From Novosphingobium sp. Chol11 (lineage in GTDB: Bacteria; Pseudomonadota; Alphaproteobacteria; Sphingomonadales; Sphingomonadaceae), in the NCBI RefSeq assembly GCF_945870625.1, contig NZ_CAMBTS010000001.1, positions 92,432 through 149,786 on the forward strand: a DNA stretch of 57,355 bases. Reading direction: 5' to 3'. This document shows positions 31,067 through 40,186 of the stretch, piece by piece. Position 1 is the stretch's first letter. Each line of letters opens with the position of its first letter. Below the pieces are notes generated by a model that did no database searches, was not told the origin of the DNA, and was given only the letters and a program-made list of their open reading frames with translations. The translations under genes were made by a program, and so were the position numbers.

Positions 31067-32248
31067 ATGACCCCGGCCGCACGCGTGCAAGCCGCTATCG
31101 AAATCCTCGACGCGGTGATCGCTGCTGCGCGCACGCAAGGAGCCTCGGCGGATCGGATCGCGGCAGACTGGTTTCGCACTCGCCGGTTTGTGGGATCCAA
31201 GGATCGGCGGGCGATCCGTGATCTGGTGTGGGATGCGATCCGGGCGTGCGGCGAAGTGCCCGTGAGCGGGCGCGCCGCCGTTCTCCGGCTGGCCGCGAGC
31301 GACCCTGTGCTGACTGCGTTGTTCGATGGAACAAACTATGGACCGCCTCCGATTGGTTCGGGGGAGCGGGTCGCAGGCGGCGGGATCGCGCCCGTGTGGC
31401 TCGAAGCGCGGCTGGCCGCGAGCGGCCTGGCGCCTGAAGAGCAGGCGGCCTTGCTGACGCGCGCGCCGCTCGAAATCCGCGCCAACCGCCTGCGGATTAC
31501 GCGCGAGGAGCTTGCGGCGCGCTTGCCGGTGGCTTCGGAGCCGACCATCGCGCCGGATGGTCTGCGTCTGCCCGCCGGGACCAATGCCGAGGCGTGGGAC
31601 ACGTTTGCCGATGGGCTGTTTGAGGTTCAGGACGGCGGCAGCCAGTTGGCCTGCCGCGCGCTTGACGTCCAGCCTGGGGAATCGGTAGTGGACTTGTGCG
31701 CGGGGGGAGGGGGCAAAACTCTCGCGCTTGCCGCGGCCATGCGCAATCATGGGCGGCTGCTGGCCTGCGATGTTGATCGAACGCGGCTGTCGCGGCTGCC
31801 GGTGCGCGCGGCGCGCGCCGGCGCGCTGGCCGGGACCCGGCTGCTCGATCCCGGCCGCGAAGCCGAGGCGCTGGCTGACTGGCTGGGCACAGCAGATGCC
31901 GTGCTGATAGACGCGCCGTGTTCCGGCACCGGCACCTGGCGGCGCAGCCCGGAAACGCGCTGGCGGCTCTCGCCCGCAGCGATTGCGCGTTATGCGGCAA
32001 CGCAGGCGCATGTCTTGCGGCTGGGGGCGAAGCTGGTGAAGCCCGGGGGGCGGTTGACATACGTCGTATGCTCATTGCTGGACGAGGAAGGAGCGGATGT
32101 CGTGCGCAGCTTTTTGTCCGAGCATGGCGGCTGGGTGGTCGCCAATGATGCCGCGATAGCCGGAACCACACACGGTCCTGGCCTACGGCTCATGCCTTAC
32201 AGCCATGGAACCGACGGCTTTTTCTTCACAACTCTGCGGCGCTTGTGA
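31067..32248 (+). CDS. RsmB/NOP family RNA cytosine methyltransferase
   Basis: 393-residue SAM-dependent methyltransferase that probably forms 5-methylcytosine in rRNA or tRNA. The N-terminal NusB-like region is followed by the SAM site VVDLCAGGGGKTLALAAAM, the first catalytic cysteine in DAPCSGTGTWRR and the second in YVVCSLLDEEG. This second motif has VCS in place of the more common TCS, but the nucleophilic Cys is kept. Located between guaB and a TPR gene. Confidence 0.93.
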   Translation: MTPAARVQAAIEILDAVIAAARTQGASADRIAADWFRTRRFVGSKDRRAIRDLVWDAIRACGEVPVSGRAAVLRLAASDPVLTALFDGTNYGPPPIGSGERVAGGGIAPVWLEARLAASGLAPEEQAALLTRAPLEIRANRLRITREELAARLPVASEPTIAPDGLRLPAGTNAEAWDTFADGLFEVQDGGSQLACRALDVQPGESVVDLCAGGGGKTLALAAAMRNHGRLLACDVDRTRLSRLPVRAARAGALAGTRLLDPGREAEALADWLGTADAVLIDAPCSGTGTWRRSPETRWRLSPAAIARYAATQAHVLRLGAKLVKPGGRLTYVVCSLLDEEGADVVRSFLSEHGGWVVANDAAIAGTTHGPGLRLMPYSHGTDGFFFTTLRRL

Positions 32249-32313
32249 TACGATCTGCAGGTATGGAACTCGGCCGAACATCAAAGCTCACGGGCCGGGT
32301 GATGGAGTTGTTG

Positions 32314-32820
32314 ATGCGTTACTCGCCAGCCGCGTTTGCCTTGTCCCTGCTTGCCGCGGTTTCCGCCAGCACGGGGACTGCCAAGGTCGGCGACCCGGCT
32401 GATCCGCGCGCGCAGATCCTGCTGGAAGCGGGCCGCAGCCAGCTTGCGAACGGCGAAATCGACGCGGCAATTGACAATTTTGAGGCGGCGCTGACCATCG
32501 ATCCCGGTTATCCCGGCACCTTTCTGGCGCTTGGGCAGGCTGCCCGCCGCGCTGGTCTGCAAGGCAAAGCCATTCATTACTATCGTCAGGCTCTGGCGCG
32601 TGAACCGAATAACCTTGCGGCAATTTCGGGCGAAGGCAGCGCCTTTGCCGAGAAGGGCGCGCTGGAGAAAGCCAAAGCCAATCTTGCGCGTCTTCAGGGA
32701 TTATGCGGCAAGGCTTGCCCCGAGGCCGAGCAGCTTGCAGGGGTAATCGCCAAAGGTCCGATTGCCAAAGTTGTGACAGCCGAAGCCATCAAGCCTGCGC
32801 CCAAAGTCGAATCGAACTGA
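32314..32820 (+). CDS. tetratricopeptide repeat protein, exported
   Basis: 168-residue protein with a signal peptide (MRYSPAAFALSLLAAVSAS) and about two TPR units (GEIDAAIDNFEAALTIDPGYPG and GKAIHYYRQALAREPNN), followed by a shorter third helix pair and a Lys/Ala/Pro-rich tail. A periplasmic scaffold role is likely; the partner is unknown. The ATG at 32314 has GGAG 7 nt upstream and gives a clean signal peptide; the frame is open from 32245. Convergent with rppH. Confidence 0.85.
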   Translation: MRYSPAAFALSLLAAVSASTGTAKVGDPADPRAQILLEAGRSQLANGEIDAAIDNFEAALTIDPGYPGTFLALGQAARRAGLQGKAIHYYRQALAREPNNLAAISGEGSAFAEKGALEKAKANLARLQGLCGKACPEAEQLAGVIAKGPIAKVVTAEAIKPAPKVESN

Positions 32821-32862
32821 TCACCTGCGCGGTTGCGGTGCGCACGAATAGTGCGCCGCCGG

Positions 32863-33348
32863 TTAAATCAGCGCGCGAAACTCCTCGACCACTTGCCGGT
32901 AAACGCGCTTCTTAAATGGCACGATGAGGTCCGGCAGCGTTTCCGGCTCGACCCATTTCCAATCGAGAAATTCGGGCTGATCATGCGCACCAAGGTTGAT
33001 CTGGTGGTCCTCCCCGGTGAACCGCAACAGCAGCCAGCGCTGGCGCTGACCGCGAAAACGCCCGCCCCACAGCTTGCCCAGCAGTTCGCCGGGCAGGTCA
33101 TAAAAATGCTCTTCCCGGCTTTCGGCGAGGATCGTCACCAGATCCTGGCCAATCCCGGTTTCTTCCCAAAGCTCGCGAAGTCCTGCGGGATGAAGGTCCT
33201 CGCCTTCATCAATCCCGCCTTGTGGCATTTGCCAGGCATCCCCTTCCTTGCTGTCGATGCGCTTGCCCACAAAGACCCGGCCATGGGCATTGACCAGCAT
33301 CACCCCGACGCATGGGCGATAAGGTAGGCTGTCGAGGTCGGTGGTCAT
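32863..33348 (-). CDS. rppH: RNA pyrophosphohydrolase
   Basis: 161-residue Nudix hydrolase that removes pyrophosphate from 5'-triphosphorylated mRNA and so starts decay. YRPCVGVMLVN and WQMPQGGIDEGE open the fold. The Nudix box G44 to I66 (ending RELWEETGI) is intact. The C-terminal FKKRVYRQVVEEF is typical of RppH. Its ATG overlaps the stop of the esterase gene (ATGA), so both genes are coupled. Confidence 0.96.
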   Translation of the reverse strand: MTTDLDSLPYRPCVGVMLVNAHGRVFVGKRIDSKEGDAWQMPQGGIDEGEDLHPAGLRELWEETGIGQDLVTILAESREEHFYDLPGELLGKLWGGRFRGQRQRWLLLRFTGEDHQINLGAHDQPEFLDWKWVEPETLPDLIVPFKKRVYRQVVEEFRALI

Positions 33349-34307
33349 GTGGTCCTTTCCAGCAGCAGCTTAACCGCCGCGAAGATCGAATGAAGATCGG
33401 CTTGGGCGCTCGGGATCGCCTTGCGCACTTGAACAAAGCCATGGATCGTGCCCTTCATTTCAAGGAACACGACTTCGGCGCCGGCCCGGATGAGTTCCGC
33501 GCCATAGACACGGCCGCTATCGCGGATAGGGTCGAGGCCCGCTGTCACCAGAATGGTCGGCGGAGTTGCCGCGTGGTCGCCATAGAGCGGATAGGCACGA
33601 ATGTCGCCCGGTACGGCGCTATAAGCGTCTGAAAACCAGTTCATCGTATCTGCTGTCAGCAGGAATCCTTCGCCAAAATCGTGGAATGACTGGTGATCCG
33701 GCTTGTCATCGCTCAGCGGATAGATCGGCACTTGCAACACCACTGGCGCAGCAGCGGGCTTCTCCGTCAGTGCCTGCGTGATCACGATCGCCAGATTGCC
33801 GCCGGCCGAATCGCCCATCGGGATCAGCCCGGTGATCTCGCGGCCGAGCGCGGCGGGGCTGCCCGCTATCCAGCGCGATGCCGCCTCGCAATCATCGGGG
33901 GCGGCGGGGAAGGGATGTTCGGGGGCGAGGCGGTAGTCCACCGCGATGACCGGCAGATCGAGCCCGGCAGCGATCTCGGTGCACAGGGCATGGTGGCTTT
34001 CAAGATCACCGATCACAAAGCCGCCGCCGTGATAGAAAACGACGGCGGGGCCCGGCCCGCGGGTTTCGCGGGCGTCATAAAGCCTCAGCGGAATGTCCCC
34101 CGCCGGCCCAGGGCAAGTAAGGTCCTTGATCACGGCAAGGTCACAAGGCGGCAGTTCCGCGACCGTGCCCATCATGACATAAGCCTGCCGCGCATCGGCA
34201 GCGCTCATCTGGCTCATTGCCAAGCCGCCGGTCGTCGCCAAAAAATCAAGAAACATCCTGACGTCCGGGCGAACGAAGTGGGCACCGCCTGTTTTGCTGT
34301 CAGCCAT
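33345..34307 (-). CDS. alpha/beta hydrolase, HSL/HGGG family esterase
   Basis: 320-residue cytoplasmic carboxylesterase of the hormone-sensitive lipase type. The oxyanion-hole motif HGGG is at 93-96, the nucleophile Ser167 is in GDSAGG, the acid is in GLDPIRDSG and the catalytic His in GTIHGF. Probably acts on short-chain esters. The ATG at 34307 is preferred because GGAGAG lies upstream; the frame is open to 34487 with no homologous sequence. Divergent from the photolyase gene by 235 nt, in which I see no strong signal. Confidence 0.93.
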   Translation of the reverse strand: MADSKTGGAHFVRPDVRMFLDFLATTGGLAMSQMSAADARQAYVMMGTVAELPPCDLAVIKDLTCPGPAGDIPLRLYDARETRGPGPAVVFYHGGGFVIGDLESHHALCTEIAAGLDLPVIAVDYRLAPEHPFPAAPDDCEAASRWIAGSPAALGREITGLIPMGDSAGGNLAIVITQALTEKPAAAPVVLQVPIYPLSDDKPDHQSFHDFGEGFLLTADTMNWFSDAYSAVPGDIRAYPLYGDHAATPPTILVTAGLDPIRDSGRVYGAELIRAGAEVVFLEMKGTIHGFVQVRKAIPSAQADLHSIFAAVKLLLERTT

Positions 34308-34542
34308 GGCTCTGCTCTCCAAATTGCAATCTCTCGATACCTCGGATTCGGGCACCGTTCTCACCGGTAAGTCGCCGGAACCTACTTGACCAGCCGGGAC
34401 CATCGGTTTCCTGTCCATCCCATCATTTTGCCGGAGGGTGTAGCCCACGTGCATCCTCATGGCCATTGAAACGCCCGGGCATGCCATTACGGCCCATCAG
34501 GAGGATGGCCGCGCCCGATGCTGTCTGCCATAGACAATACCG

Positions 34543-35919
34543 ATGCCATCCAAGCCCTCTGCCATTCCAGCGATTGTCTGGTTTCGCCGCGATCTGCGCC
34601 TTTCCGATCAGGCCGCGGTGCTGGCGGCGGCTGCAGAAGGGCCGGTGATCCCTGTTTATGTGCTGGATGACGAAACACCGCGCCACCGGCGGATGGGCGC
34701 TGCTTCGCGATGGTGGCTGCACCATAGCCTCCTCAGCCTAGATGCAGCGCTGCAAGCGCGTGGCTCGAAGTTGATCCTGCGGCGGGGGCGCTGCGACGCG
34801 GTGCTGAGCGCGATTGCGCACGAAACGGGCGCGCAGACGGTGCATTGCCTGGCCCATTATGAACCATGGTGGCGCAATGCCGAGCGTGCGCTCGGCAAAG
34901 TGCTCCATCTGCGTTGTCATGAGGGGATCACATTGGCTCCGGCGGGCACGGTGCGCAACGGATCGGGCGCTCCCTACCGGATTTTCACGCCGTTTTGGCG
35001 TGCGCTCAGCCAGCGTCTGCCGCCGCCAGCCGCGTTGCCTGCGCCCGATCGTATGCCTTCCCCGGATCGCTGGCCGCCTTCCGATCAGCTGGACGATTGG
35101 GGGCTTTTGCCGACGAGCCCTGATTGGGCTGCTGGCTTCCGCGCCGAATGGACCCCGGGCGAGGCCGGCGCACAGGCCCGTCTCGATGCGTTTGCACAGC
35201 GCGCCGCGCGCTATGCCGAGCAGCGCAATCTGCCCTCTGAAGCCGGAACATCCAAGCTTTCGCCGCACCTGCACTTCGGCGAGATTTCGCCAGCGGCCGC
35301 ATGGCATGGCACCGCGAGCGCAGGCGGCTCGGTCGGGACATTCCAGGGCGAACTGGGCTGGCGCGATTATGCACAGAACGTGATTCTGCAGTTTCCGGAT
35401 TATGGCAACCAGCCTGCCCGCGATGGTTTTGACCGATTTGGCTGGCGCGATGCCCCCGATGAATTGCGCGCATGGCAACAGGGCCGCACTGGCTATCCGA
35501 TTGTCGATGCCGGAATGCGCGAACTTTGGGCTACCGGCTGGATGCACAACCGGGTGCGCATGATCGCAGCGAGCTTTTTGATCAAACACTTGCTGATTGA
35601 CTGGCGCGAAGGCGAACGCTGGTTTTGGGACACGCTGGTCGATGCCGACTATGGCTCGAATGCGGTCAACTGGCAGTGGAGCGCTGGTTCGGGCGTCGAT
35701 TCGAACATGTTTGTCCGGATCATGGCGCCGCTTACCCAGTCGCCCAAGTTCGAGGCGGCCGACTATATCCGCCGCTGGGTGCCCGAGCTGGCGCATTTGG
35801 GCAACGATGCAGTCCACGATCCACCGATTCCGCCGCGCGGCTATCCTGCCAAGATCGTACCCCACGCTGAGGCGCGCGCTCGCGCGCTCGCCGCCTTTGC
35901 GGAGATGCGGGACAACTGA
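34543..35919 (+). CDS. phrB: deoxyribodipyrimidine photolyase
   Basis: 458-residue light-driven DNA repair flavoprotein of the CPD class I type. AIVWFRRDLRLSDQAA begins the antenna-cofactor domain. The FAD domain shows SKLSPHLHFGEISP, GELGWRDYA, RTGYPIVDAGMRELWATGWMHNRVRM, the Trp-rich NWQWSAGSGVD and FEAADYIRRWVPEL. The ATG at 34543 is plausible for the family. A CFA synthase gene follows after 45 nt on the same strand. Confidence 0.96.
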   Translation: MPSKPSAIPAIVWFRRDLRLSDQAAVLAAAAEGPVIPVYVLDDETPRHRRMGAASRWWLHHSLLSLDAALQARGSKLILRRGRCDAVLSAIAHETGAQTVHCLAHYEPWWRNAERALGKVLHLRCHEGITLAPAGTVRNGSGAPYRIFTPFWRALSQRLPPPAALPAPDRMPSPDRWPPSDQLDDWGLLPTSPDWAAGFRAEWTPGEAGAQARLDAFAQRAARYAEQRNLPSEAGTSKLSPHLHFGEISPAAAWHGTASAGGSVGTFQGELGWRDYAQNVILQFPDYGNQPARDGFDRFGWRDAPDELRAWQQGRTGYPIVDAGMRELWATGWMHNRVRMIAASFLIKHLLIDWREGERWFWDTLVDADYGSNAVNWQWSAGSGVDSNMFVRIMAPLTQSPKFEAADYIRRWVPELAHLGNDAVHDPPIPPRGYPAKIVPHAEARARALAAFAEMRDN

Positions 35920-35964
35920 CGCGGCGCGGTTGCCCTTCGGCAGACTTGGCGGCATAGCGGCGGC

Positions 35965-37236
35965 ATGAACGCGCAGGCGCCCGGAAGGGGTGGGCAACTT
36001 GGTGCGGGCACTATGCCTGTTGCCGCTTCGAGCGGGTTTCTGGCCCGTATCTTTGCGGGGCGGATCGAGCGCGTGCTCGACCAGGTGGATCAGGGACTGA
36101 AGGTCGGCTCGTTGCTGTTGCATCTCCCCGGCGGTCGGTCGCGGCTCCTCGGCGGGCATCAGGATGGCGCTGTTGCAGAACTGACGATCCATGATTGGCG
36201 CGCCATTGGCCGCATTGCGACAGGAGGTTCTGTCGGGTTTTACCAATCATTTGAAGCGCGCGAGTGGGAAAGCCCCGACGCTGCAGCGCTGTTTGCATTG
36301 GTCATGCGCAATGCGGTCCATCTGGGTGATACCTTGCGCGCCAAAGGCCCATGGCGGATTGCGGCGAAAATGCTCCACTTCTTGCGCCGGAACAGCCGGA
36401 AGGGCGCGAAACACAACGTCGCTGCACATTATGACCTCGGCAATGATTTCTATGCGCAGTGGCTCGACAGCACGATGAGCTATTCCAGCGCGCGGTGGGA
36501 GGGGATCGCACACGGTGCTCCGCTGGAGGAAGCGCAGCGCAACAAGGCCCGCCTGCTGGCCGACCGGCTGGCGCTTGCCCCCGGCAGCCGCGTGCTCGAA
36601 ATCGGGTGCGGGTGGGGCTATCTTGCCCGCTATTTGGCCGCGCAGCGCAGGGCGGAAGTAACCGCCATCAGCCTCTCGCGCCAACAGATCGAATGGGCAA
36701 GCGCGCGCCAAGCGATTGAACCAATCCCGGGTACTCAATTTCGTTTTGAGGATTACCGCGATGTCACCGGGCAATTCGATGCGGTGATCAGCGCTGAAAT
36801 GGTCGAGGCGGTCGGCCAAACTTACTGGCCTTCGTATCTCGATTGTGTCGCACGCGCCTTGCCCCCCGGCGGTCGCGCCGCGATCCAGTATATCGCCATT
36901 CGCGATGAATTGTTCGAAGCCTATGCGCGCAGCGCGGATTTCATCCAGACCTACATTTTCCCCGGCGGCATGCTGCTGAGCACGCGCGAGTTTCGCCGTC
37001 TGGCCGAGGCGCGCGGCTTTGAATGGCAGGGCCAAGAGGATTTCGGCCCCGATTATGCGCGCACGCTGAACGATTGGCGGCGCGCCTTCGACGAGGCGGT
37101 GGAGGCCGGACGCATGCCACCCGCTTTCGATGAGAGGTTTGTCCGGCTGTGGCGGTTTTACCTCATGTACTGCGAAGGCGGATTTACCGGCGGCGGCATT
37201 ACCGTGAGCCAGGTGACGCTGATCAAGCGCATTTAG
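35965..37236 (+). CDS. cfa: cyclopropane-fatty-acyl-phospholipid synthase family protein
   Basis: 423-residue SAM-dependent lipid-modifying enzyme. VGFYQSFEAREWESPD and the long hydrophobic helix region precede the core AAHYDLGNDFYAQWLDSTMSYSSA, SAM-binding VLEIGCGWGYLARYLA, TAISLSRQQIEWA, and the C-terminal RLWRFYLMYCEGGF. It methylenates unsaturated acyl chains or makes a related modification at the membrane. The start may be 35965 or ATG 36013. It neighbours the photolyase gene, a pairing that resembles the singlet-oxygen response of Rhodobacter. Confidence 0.9.
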   Translation: MNAQAPGRGGQLGAGTMPVAASSGFLARIFAGRIERVLDQVDQGLKVGSLLLHLPGGRSRLLGGHQDGAVAELTIHDWRAIGRIATGGSVGFYQSFEAREWESPDAAALFALVMRNAVHLGDTLRAKGPWRIAAKMLHFLRRNSRKGAKHNVAAHYDLGNDFYAQWLDSTMSYSSARWEGIAHGAPLEEAQRNKARLLADRLALAPGSRVLEIGCGWGYLARYLAAQRRAEVTAISLSRQQIEWASARQAIEPIPGTQFRFEDYRDVTGQFDAVISAEMVEAVGQTYWPSYLDCVARALPPGGRAAIQYIAIRDELFEAYARSADFIQTYIFPGGMLLSTREFRRLAEARGFEWQGQEDFGPDYARTLNDWRRAFDEAVEAGRMPPAFDERFVRLWRFYLMYCEGGFTGGGITVSQVTLIKRI

Positions 37237-37238
37237 TT

Positions 37239-37260
37239 AACCTAATGTTAACTTTAGGTT
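37239..37260. terminator. AT-rich hairpin between convergent genes
   Basis: AACCTAA (37239-37245) pairs with TTAGGTT (37254-37260) across an 8-nt loop. It starts 2 nt after the CFA synthase stop and lies upstream of the convergent PilZ gene stop, in a locally AT-rich stretch. A bidirectional transcript end is likely. Confidence 0.5.
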
Positions 37261-37286
37261 GGAAAAATCTTCATTTATTCGCGTAT

Positions 37287-37655
37287 TTAATCGTCTTCGT
37301 CAGGGTAACGGCTGACGATGTGCTCATGGATGATCGGACTCAGCAATCTGGCAAACGCGCAGCCGACCACGCCGCCTTGCCACCAGATCACTTCGGATTG
37401 GAGCGATTCCAGCCCTGGCAAAGTAAGCCAGCAAATCGAACCGACGTGCATGCGATTGGGCGATTTTGCACTGAAGCCGGCAATTGAGAGATCATTGACC
37501 ACGGTGCGAAAGCCCTTGGCGGTCGACCGGCGCAATATTGCCGGGATGCTAACCTTCGTTCGCAGCGCGCAACGGTCCTCCTGCGCTGCGATATCATATC
37601 GGAAACGGTCAAGACCCGGCGGATCGGGGCTGCGGGCGGGCCACCTCTTGATCAT
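37287..37655 (-). CDS. PilZ domain protein
   Basis: 122-residue single-domain PilZ protein. The c-di-GMP binding signature is complete: RxxxR at Arg28-Arg32 (RCALR) and DxSxxG at Asp55-Gly60 (DLSIAG). It probably senses c-di-GMP in the cytoplasm and acts on a partner that is not in this window. Monocistronic. Confidence 0.88.
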   Translation of the reverse strand: MIKRWPARSPDPPGLDRFRYDIAAQEDRCALRTKVSIPAILRRSTAKGFRTVVNDLSIAGFSAKSPNRMHVGSICWLTLPGLESLQSEVIWWQGGVVGCAFARLLSPIIHEHIVSRYPDEDD

Positions 37656-37721
37656 GGGCGTGTTCCTGGCTCGGTACGGCCTCCTTGTGCCGTAACACTA
37701 ATGCAACCTTGAGCCGGAAAT

Positions 37722-37743
37722 GTTACCGCGAAGCTAGGGTAAC
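37722..37743. repeat. inverted repeat downstream of the purF-SDR unit
   Basis: GTTACC (37722-37727) and GGTAAC (37738-37743) are separated by 10 nt, 7 nt beyond the SDR stop on the minus strand. A weak terminator for the purF-SDR transcript or an operator for the PilZ gene would both fit. Confidence 0.35.
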
Positions 37744-37749
37744 AGGTTG

Positions 37750-38460
37750 TCAGTGCTGGTTAATTCGTTCGCGATGCCGGTTTGCGAAACCTGTGGTCAG
37801 CAGCGCGGCAATCCGGTCGGCCACGACCTCGGGCGGCTGAACGCTGGCGGGGTCCTCGCCCGGATAGGCCTTGGCCCGCATCGCCGTGCGCGTGGCACCG
37901 GGATCGAGGATGGCCACCTTGATGTTCGAGATTGCCCCTACTTCCTGAGCATACGTCTCAAGCAGGTTCTCGAACGCTGCCTTCGAAGCGCCGTAAGCCC
38001 CCCAATAGGCGCGCGGCTTTTGGCCGACGCTGCTGGTCATGCCGATGATGCGCGCGTTGCTGCTGCGTTTGAGCATCGTATCGAATGCCGCGATCAGTGC
38101 TTGCGTCGCCATCACGTTCAGCGTCATCGCGCGCACGAGATCTTGCGAAGGCATCTGCCACACCGGGGTTAGCGGTGGCAGCACCGCCGCATTGATCACC
38201 AGAATGTCGAGAGCCTGCCAGCGCTCGCCAATCGCGGCTCCCAAACGGGCAATGCCATCGACTTCGCTGAGATCGACCGGCGCAATCGTGGCGGAACCGC
38301 CGCCGTCAAAGATTGCCTGCTCGGCAGCGTCAAGCTCCTTAGCGGTGCGGGCCACCAGAATGACATGCGCGCCGGCCGCAGCCAGCGCTTTGGCCGTTGC
38401 TGCGCCGATGCCCCGGCTTGCCCCGGTTACAAGCGCCAACTGGCCTTCCAGCGGCCGCAT
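37750..38460 (-). CDS. SDR family NAD(P)-dependent oxidoreductase
   Basis: 236-residue short-chain dehydrogenase with cofactor motif TGASRGIG, catalytic YGASKAA and DPGATRTAM. The usual NNAG appears as INAAV (NAA), a tolerated variation. The start at 38460 (MRPLEGQLALVTG) is chosen because GGAGG sits 5 nt upstream; ATGs at 38472 and 38475 overlap the purF stop and are alternatives. Downstream of purF in one unit; substrate unknown. Confidence 0.88.
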   Translation of the reverse strand: MRPLEGQLALVTGASRGIGAATAKALAAAGAHVILVARTAKELDAAEQAIFDGGGSATIAPVDLSEVDGIARLGAAIGERWQALDILVINAAVLPPLTPVWQMPSQDLVRAMTLNVMATQALIAAFDTMLKRSSNARIIGMTSSVGQKPRAYWGAYGASKAAFENLLETYAQEVGAISNIKVAILDPGATRTAMRAKAYPGEDPASVQPPEVVADRIAALLTTGFANRHRERINQH

Positions 38461-38471
38461 GCCGGCCTCCA

Positions 38472-39959
38472 TCATCCTACCTTTTCGACCAACATCGAGA
38501 GCTGGTCGGAACCGTCCCGATCGACCAGATCGGTCAGGCGCGTGGGATAATCGCCGGTGAAACAGGCATCGCAATATTGCGGCCGCGCCGCATTCCGCGA
38601 AGATTCGCCAACCGCGCGGTAAAGCCCGGCGATCGAAACAAAGGCAAGGCTATCGGCCTTGATGAACTTGGCCATGGCGGCCACATCCATTCGCGCGGCG
38701 AGCAATTTCGAGCGTTCGGGCGTGTCCACGCCGTAAAAGCACGAATTCTCCGTGGGCGGGCTGGCGACGCGAAAATGCACTTCTGCGGCGCCAGCATCGC
38801 GTATCATCTCCACGATTTTCATCGATGTCGTCCCGCGCACGATCGAATCGTCGATCAGCACGATCCGCTTTCCTGCAACGAGCGCGCGATTAGCGTTGTG
38901 CTTGCGCTTGACATCCGCGTGCCGCGCGCCGTCCGAAGGCTGGATGAAAGTTCGCCCGACATAGTGCGAGCGGATGATGCCGAGCTCAAATGGAATGCCC
39001 GATTGGTTGGCATATCCGAGGGCGGCAGGCACCCCGCTGTCAGGAACCGGGATGATCAGATCGGCTACGCAGGGTGCCTCGATCGCCAGCTCGGCGCCGA
39101 TTGCCTTGCGCACCTGATAGACCGACATGCCGCCCATCAGCGAATCCGGGCGGCTGAAATAGACATGCTCGAAGATGCAGGGGCGCGCCGTGGTTGCGCC
39201 AAACGGCCGGTGCGAGCGGATGGTGCCGTCGAGATCAACTTCGACCAGTTCGCCCGCTTCGATCTCGCGCACGAAATCCGCGCCGATCACATCCAGCGCC
39301 ACCGTTTCGCTGGCAAAGACCGGCGCATCGCCAAGCCGTCCCATGACCAGAGGGCGGATACCCAGCGGATCGCGGCAGGCAATCATGCCCTGGTTGGTCA
39401 TGCAGATCAGCGAATAGGCGCCTTCGACAAGCCGCAGCGCATCAACGAACCGATCCAGCAATGTAGGGTAACGGCTGGTGGCGACCAGATGGATGATAAC
39501 TTCGGTGTCGGACGTCGATTGAAAAATGGCGCCCTTGCGGACCAGCTCATGTTTCAGCGTCATCGCGTTCGAAATGTTGCCGTTGTGCGCAATCGCAAAT
39601 CCGCCCGAGGCGAGATCGGCAAACAGCGGCTGGACATTGCGCAGGCCCGATCCGCCGGTGGTGGAATAGCGCACATGCCCCGACGCCATCTCGCCGGGAA
39701 GCTCGGCAATGGCATGGCCGCTCGAAAAATTCTGCGCCACATGGCCGAGCCCGCGCCGCGAATAAAACTCCTGCCCATCGAAGCTGGTGATCCCGACCGC
39801 TTCCTGGCCGCGGTGCTGGAGCGCGTGAAGCCCGAGGGCGACGATCGCGGCGGCATCGCGCGCGCCCAGAATGCCGAAAATGCCGCACTCTTCGCGCAGC
39901 TTGTCGCCATCGCCGTCTGCGCCAAAGTATGGGCCCGCATCAGGCTTAGTGTCTGCCAT
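38472..39959 (-). CDS. purF: amidophosphoribosyltransferase
   Basis: First committed enzyme of purine synthesis, 495 residues with this start. The Ntn glutaminase nucleophile is Cys25 (REECGIFG), so the first 24 residues are a propeptide to be removed. HRGQEAVGI, GHVRYSTTGGS and HNGNISN follow. The PRPP motif VLIDDSIVRGTTS and YGVDTPER are in the transferase domain. The start is uncertain: an ATG at 39977 also fits and neither has a strong Shine-Dalgarno. Divergent from the LolC/E gene. Confidence 0.96.
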   Translation of the reverse strand: MADTKPDAGPYFGADGDGDKLREECGIFGILGARDAAAIVALGLHALQHRGQEAVGITSFDGQEFYSRRGLGHVAQNFSSGHAIAELPGEMASGHVRYSTTGGSGLRNVQPLFADLASGGFAIAHNGNISNAMTLKHELVRKGAIFQSTSDTEVIIHLVATSRYPTLLDRFVDALRLVEGAYSLICMTNQGMIACRDPLGIRPLVMGRLGDAPVFASETVALDVIGADFVREIEAGELVEVDLDGTIRSHRPFGATTARPCIFEHVYFSRPDSLMGGMSVYQVRKAIGAELAIEAPCVADLIIPVPDSGVPAALGYANQSGIPFELGIIRSHYVGRTFIQPSDGARHADVKRKHNANRALVAGKRIVLIDDSIVRGTTSMKIVEMIRDAGAAEVHFRVASPPTENSCFYGVDTPERSKLLAARMDVAAMAKFIKADSLAFVSIAGLYRAVGESSRNAARPQYCDACFTGDYPTRLTDLVDRDGSDQLSMLVEKVG

Positions 39960-40186
39960 TGAAGGGAGAAATTTCATGAGTTGGGCGTGAGTCCGCACGG
40001 GCGCCGGCGCTCCGGCCTTGGTTGGCGAGTATGTGGCGACCTTTGCACCATAACGCAAGGGGGACTCGGCACGCGGCGACACAGGACCGCAGGCCTGCTG
40101 CGGTGCAGCTTGCCTCAGCGGGAAACTGCCCCTACATCGCGCGCCACATCTGCGCGTTTATCCCGCTTCGAGCGAAAGTCCCCCGT

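Noticed and set aside
34377..34408. GGAAC...CGGTT as an EcfG stress promoter upstream of the photolyase gene
   Set aside because: The spacing is 22 nt, not the 16-17 nt required, and the -10 half differs from CGTT.
34738..36246. A 502-codon minus-strand open frame
   Set aside because: Antisense to the photolyase and the start of the CFA synthase; no signal of an independent gene.
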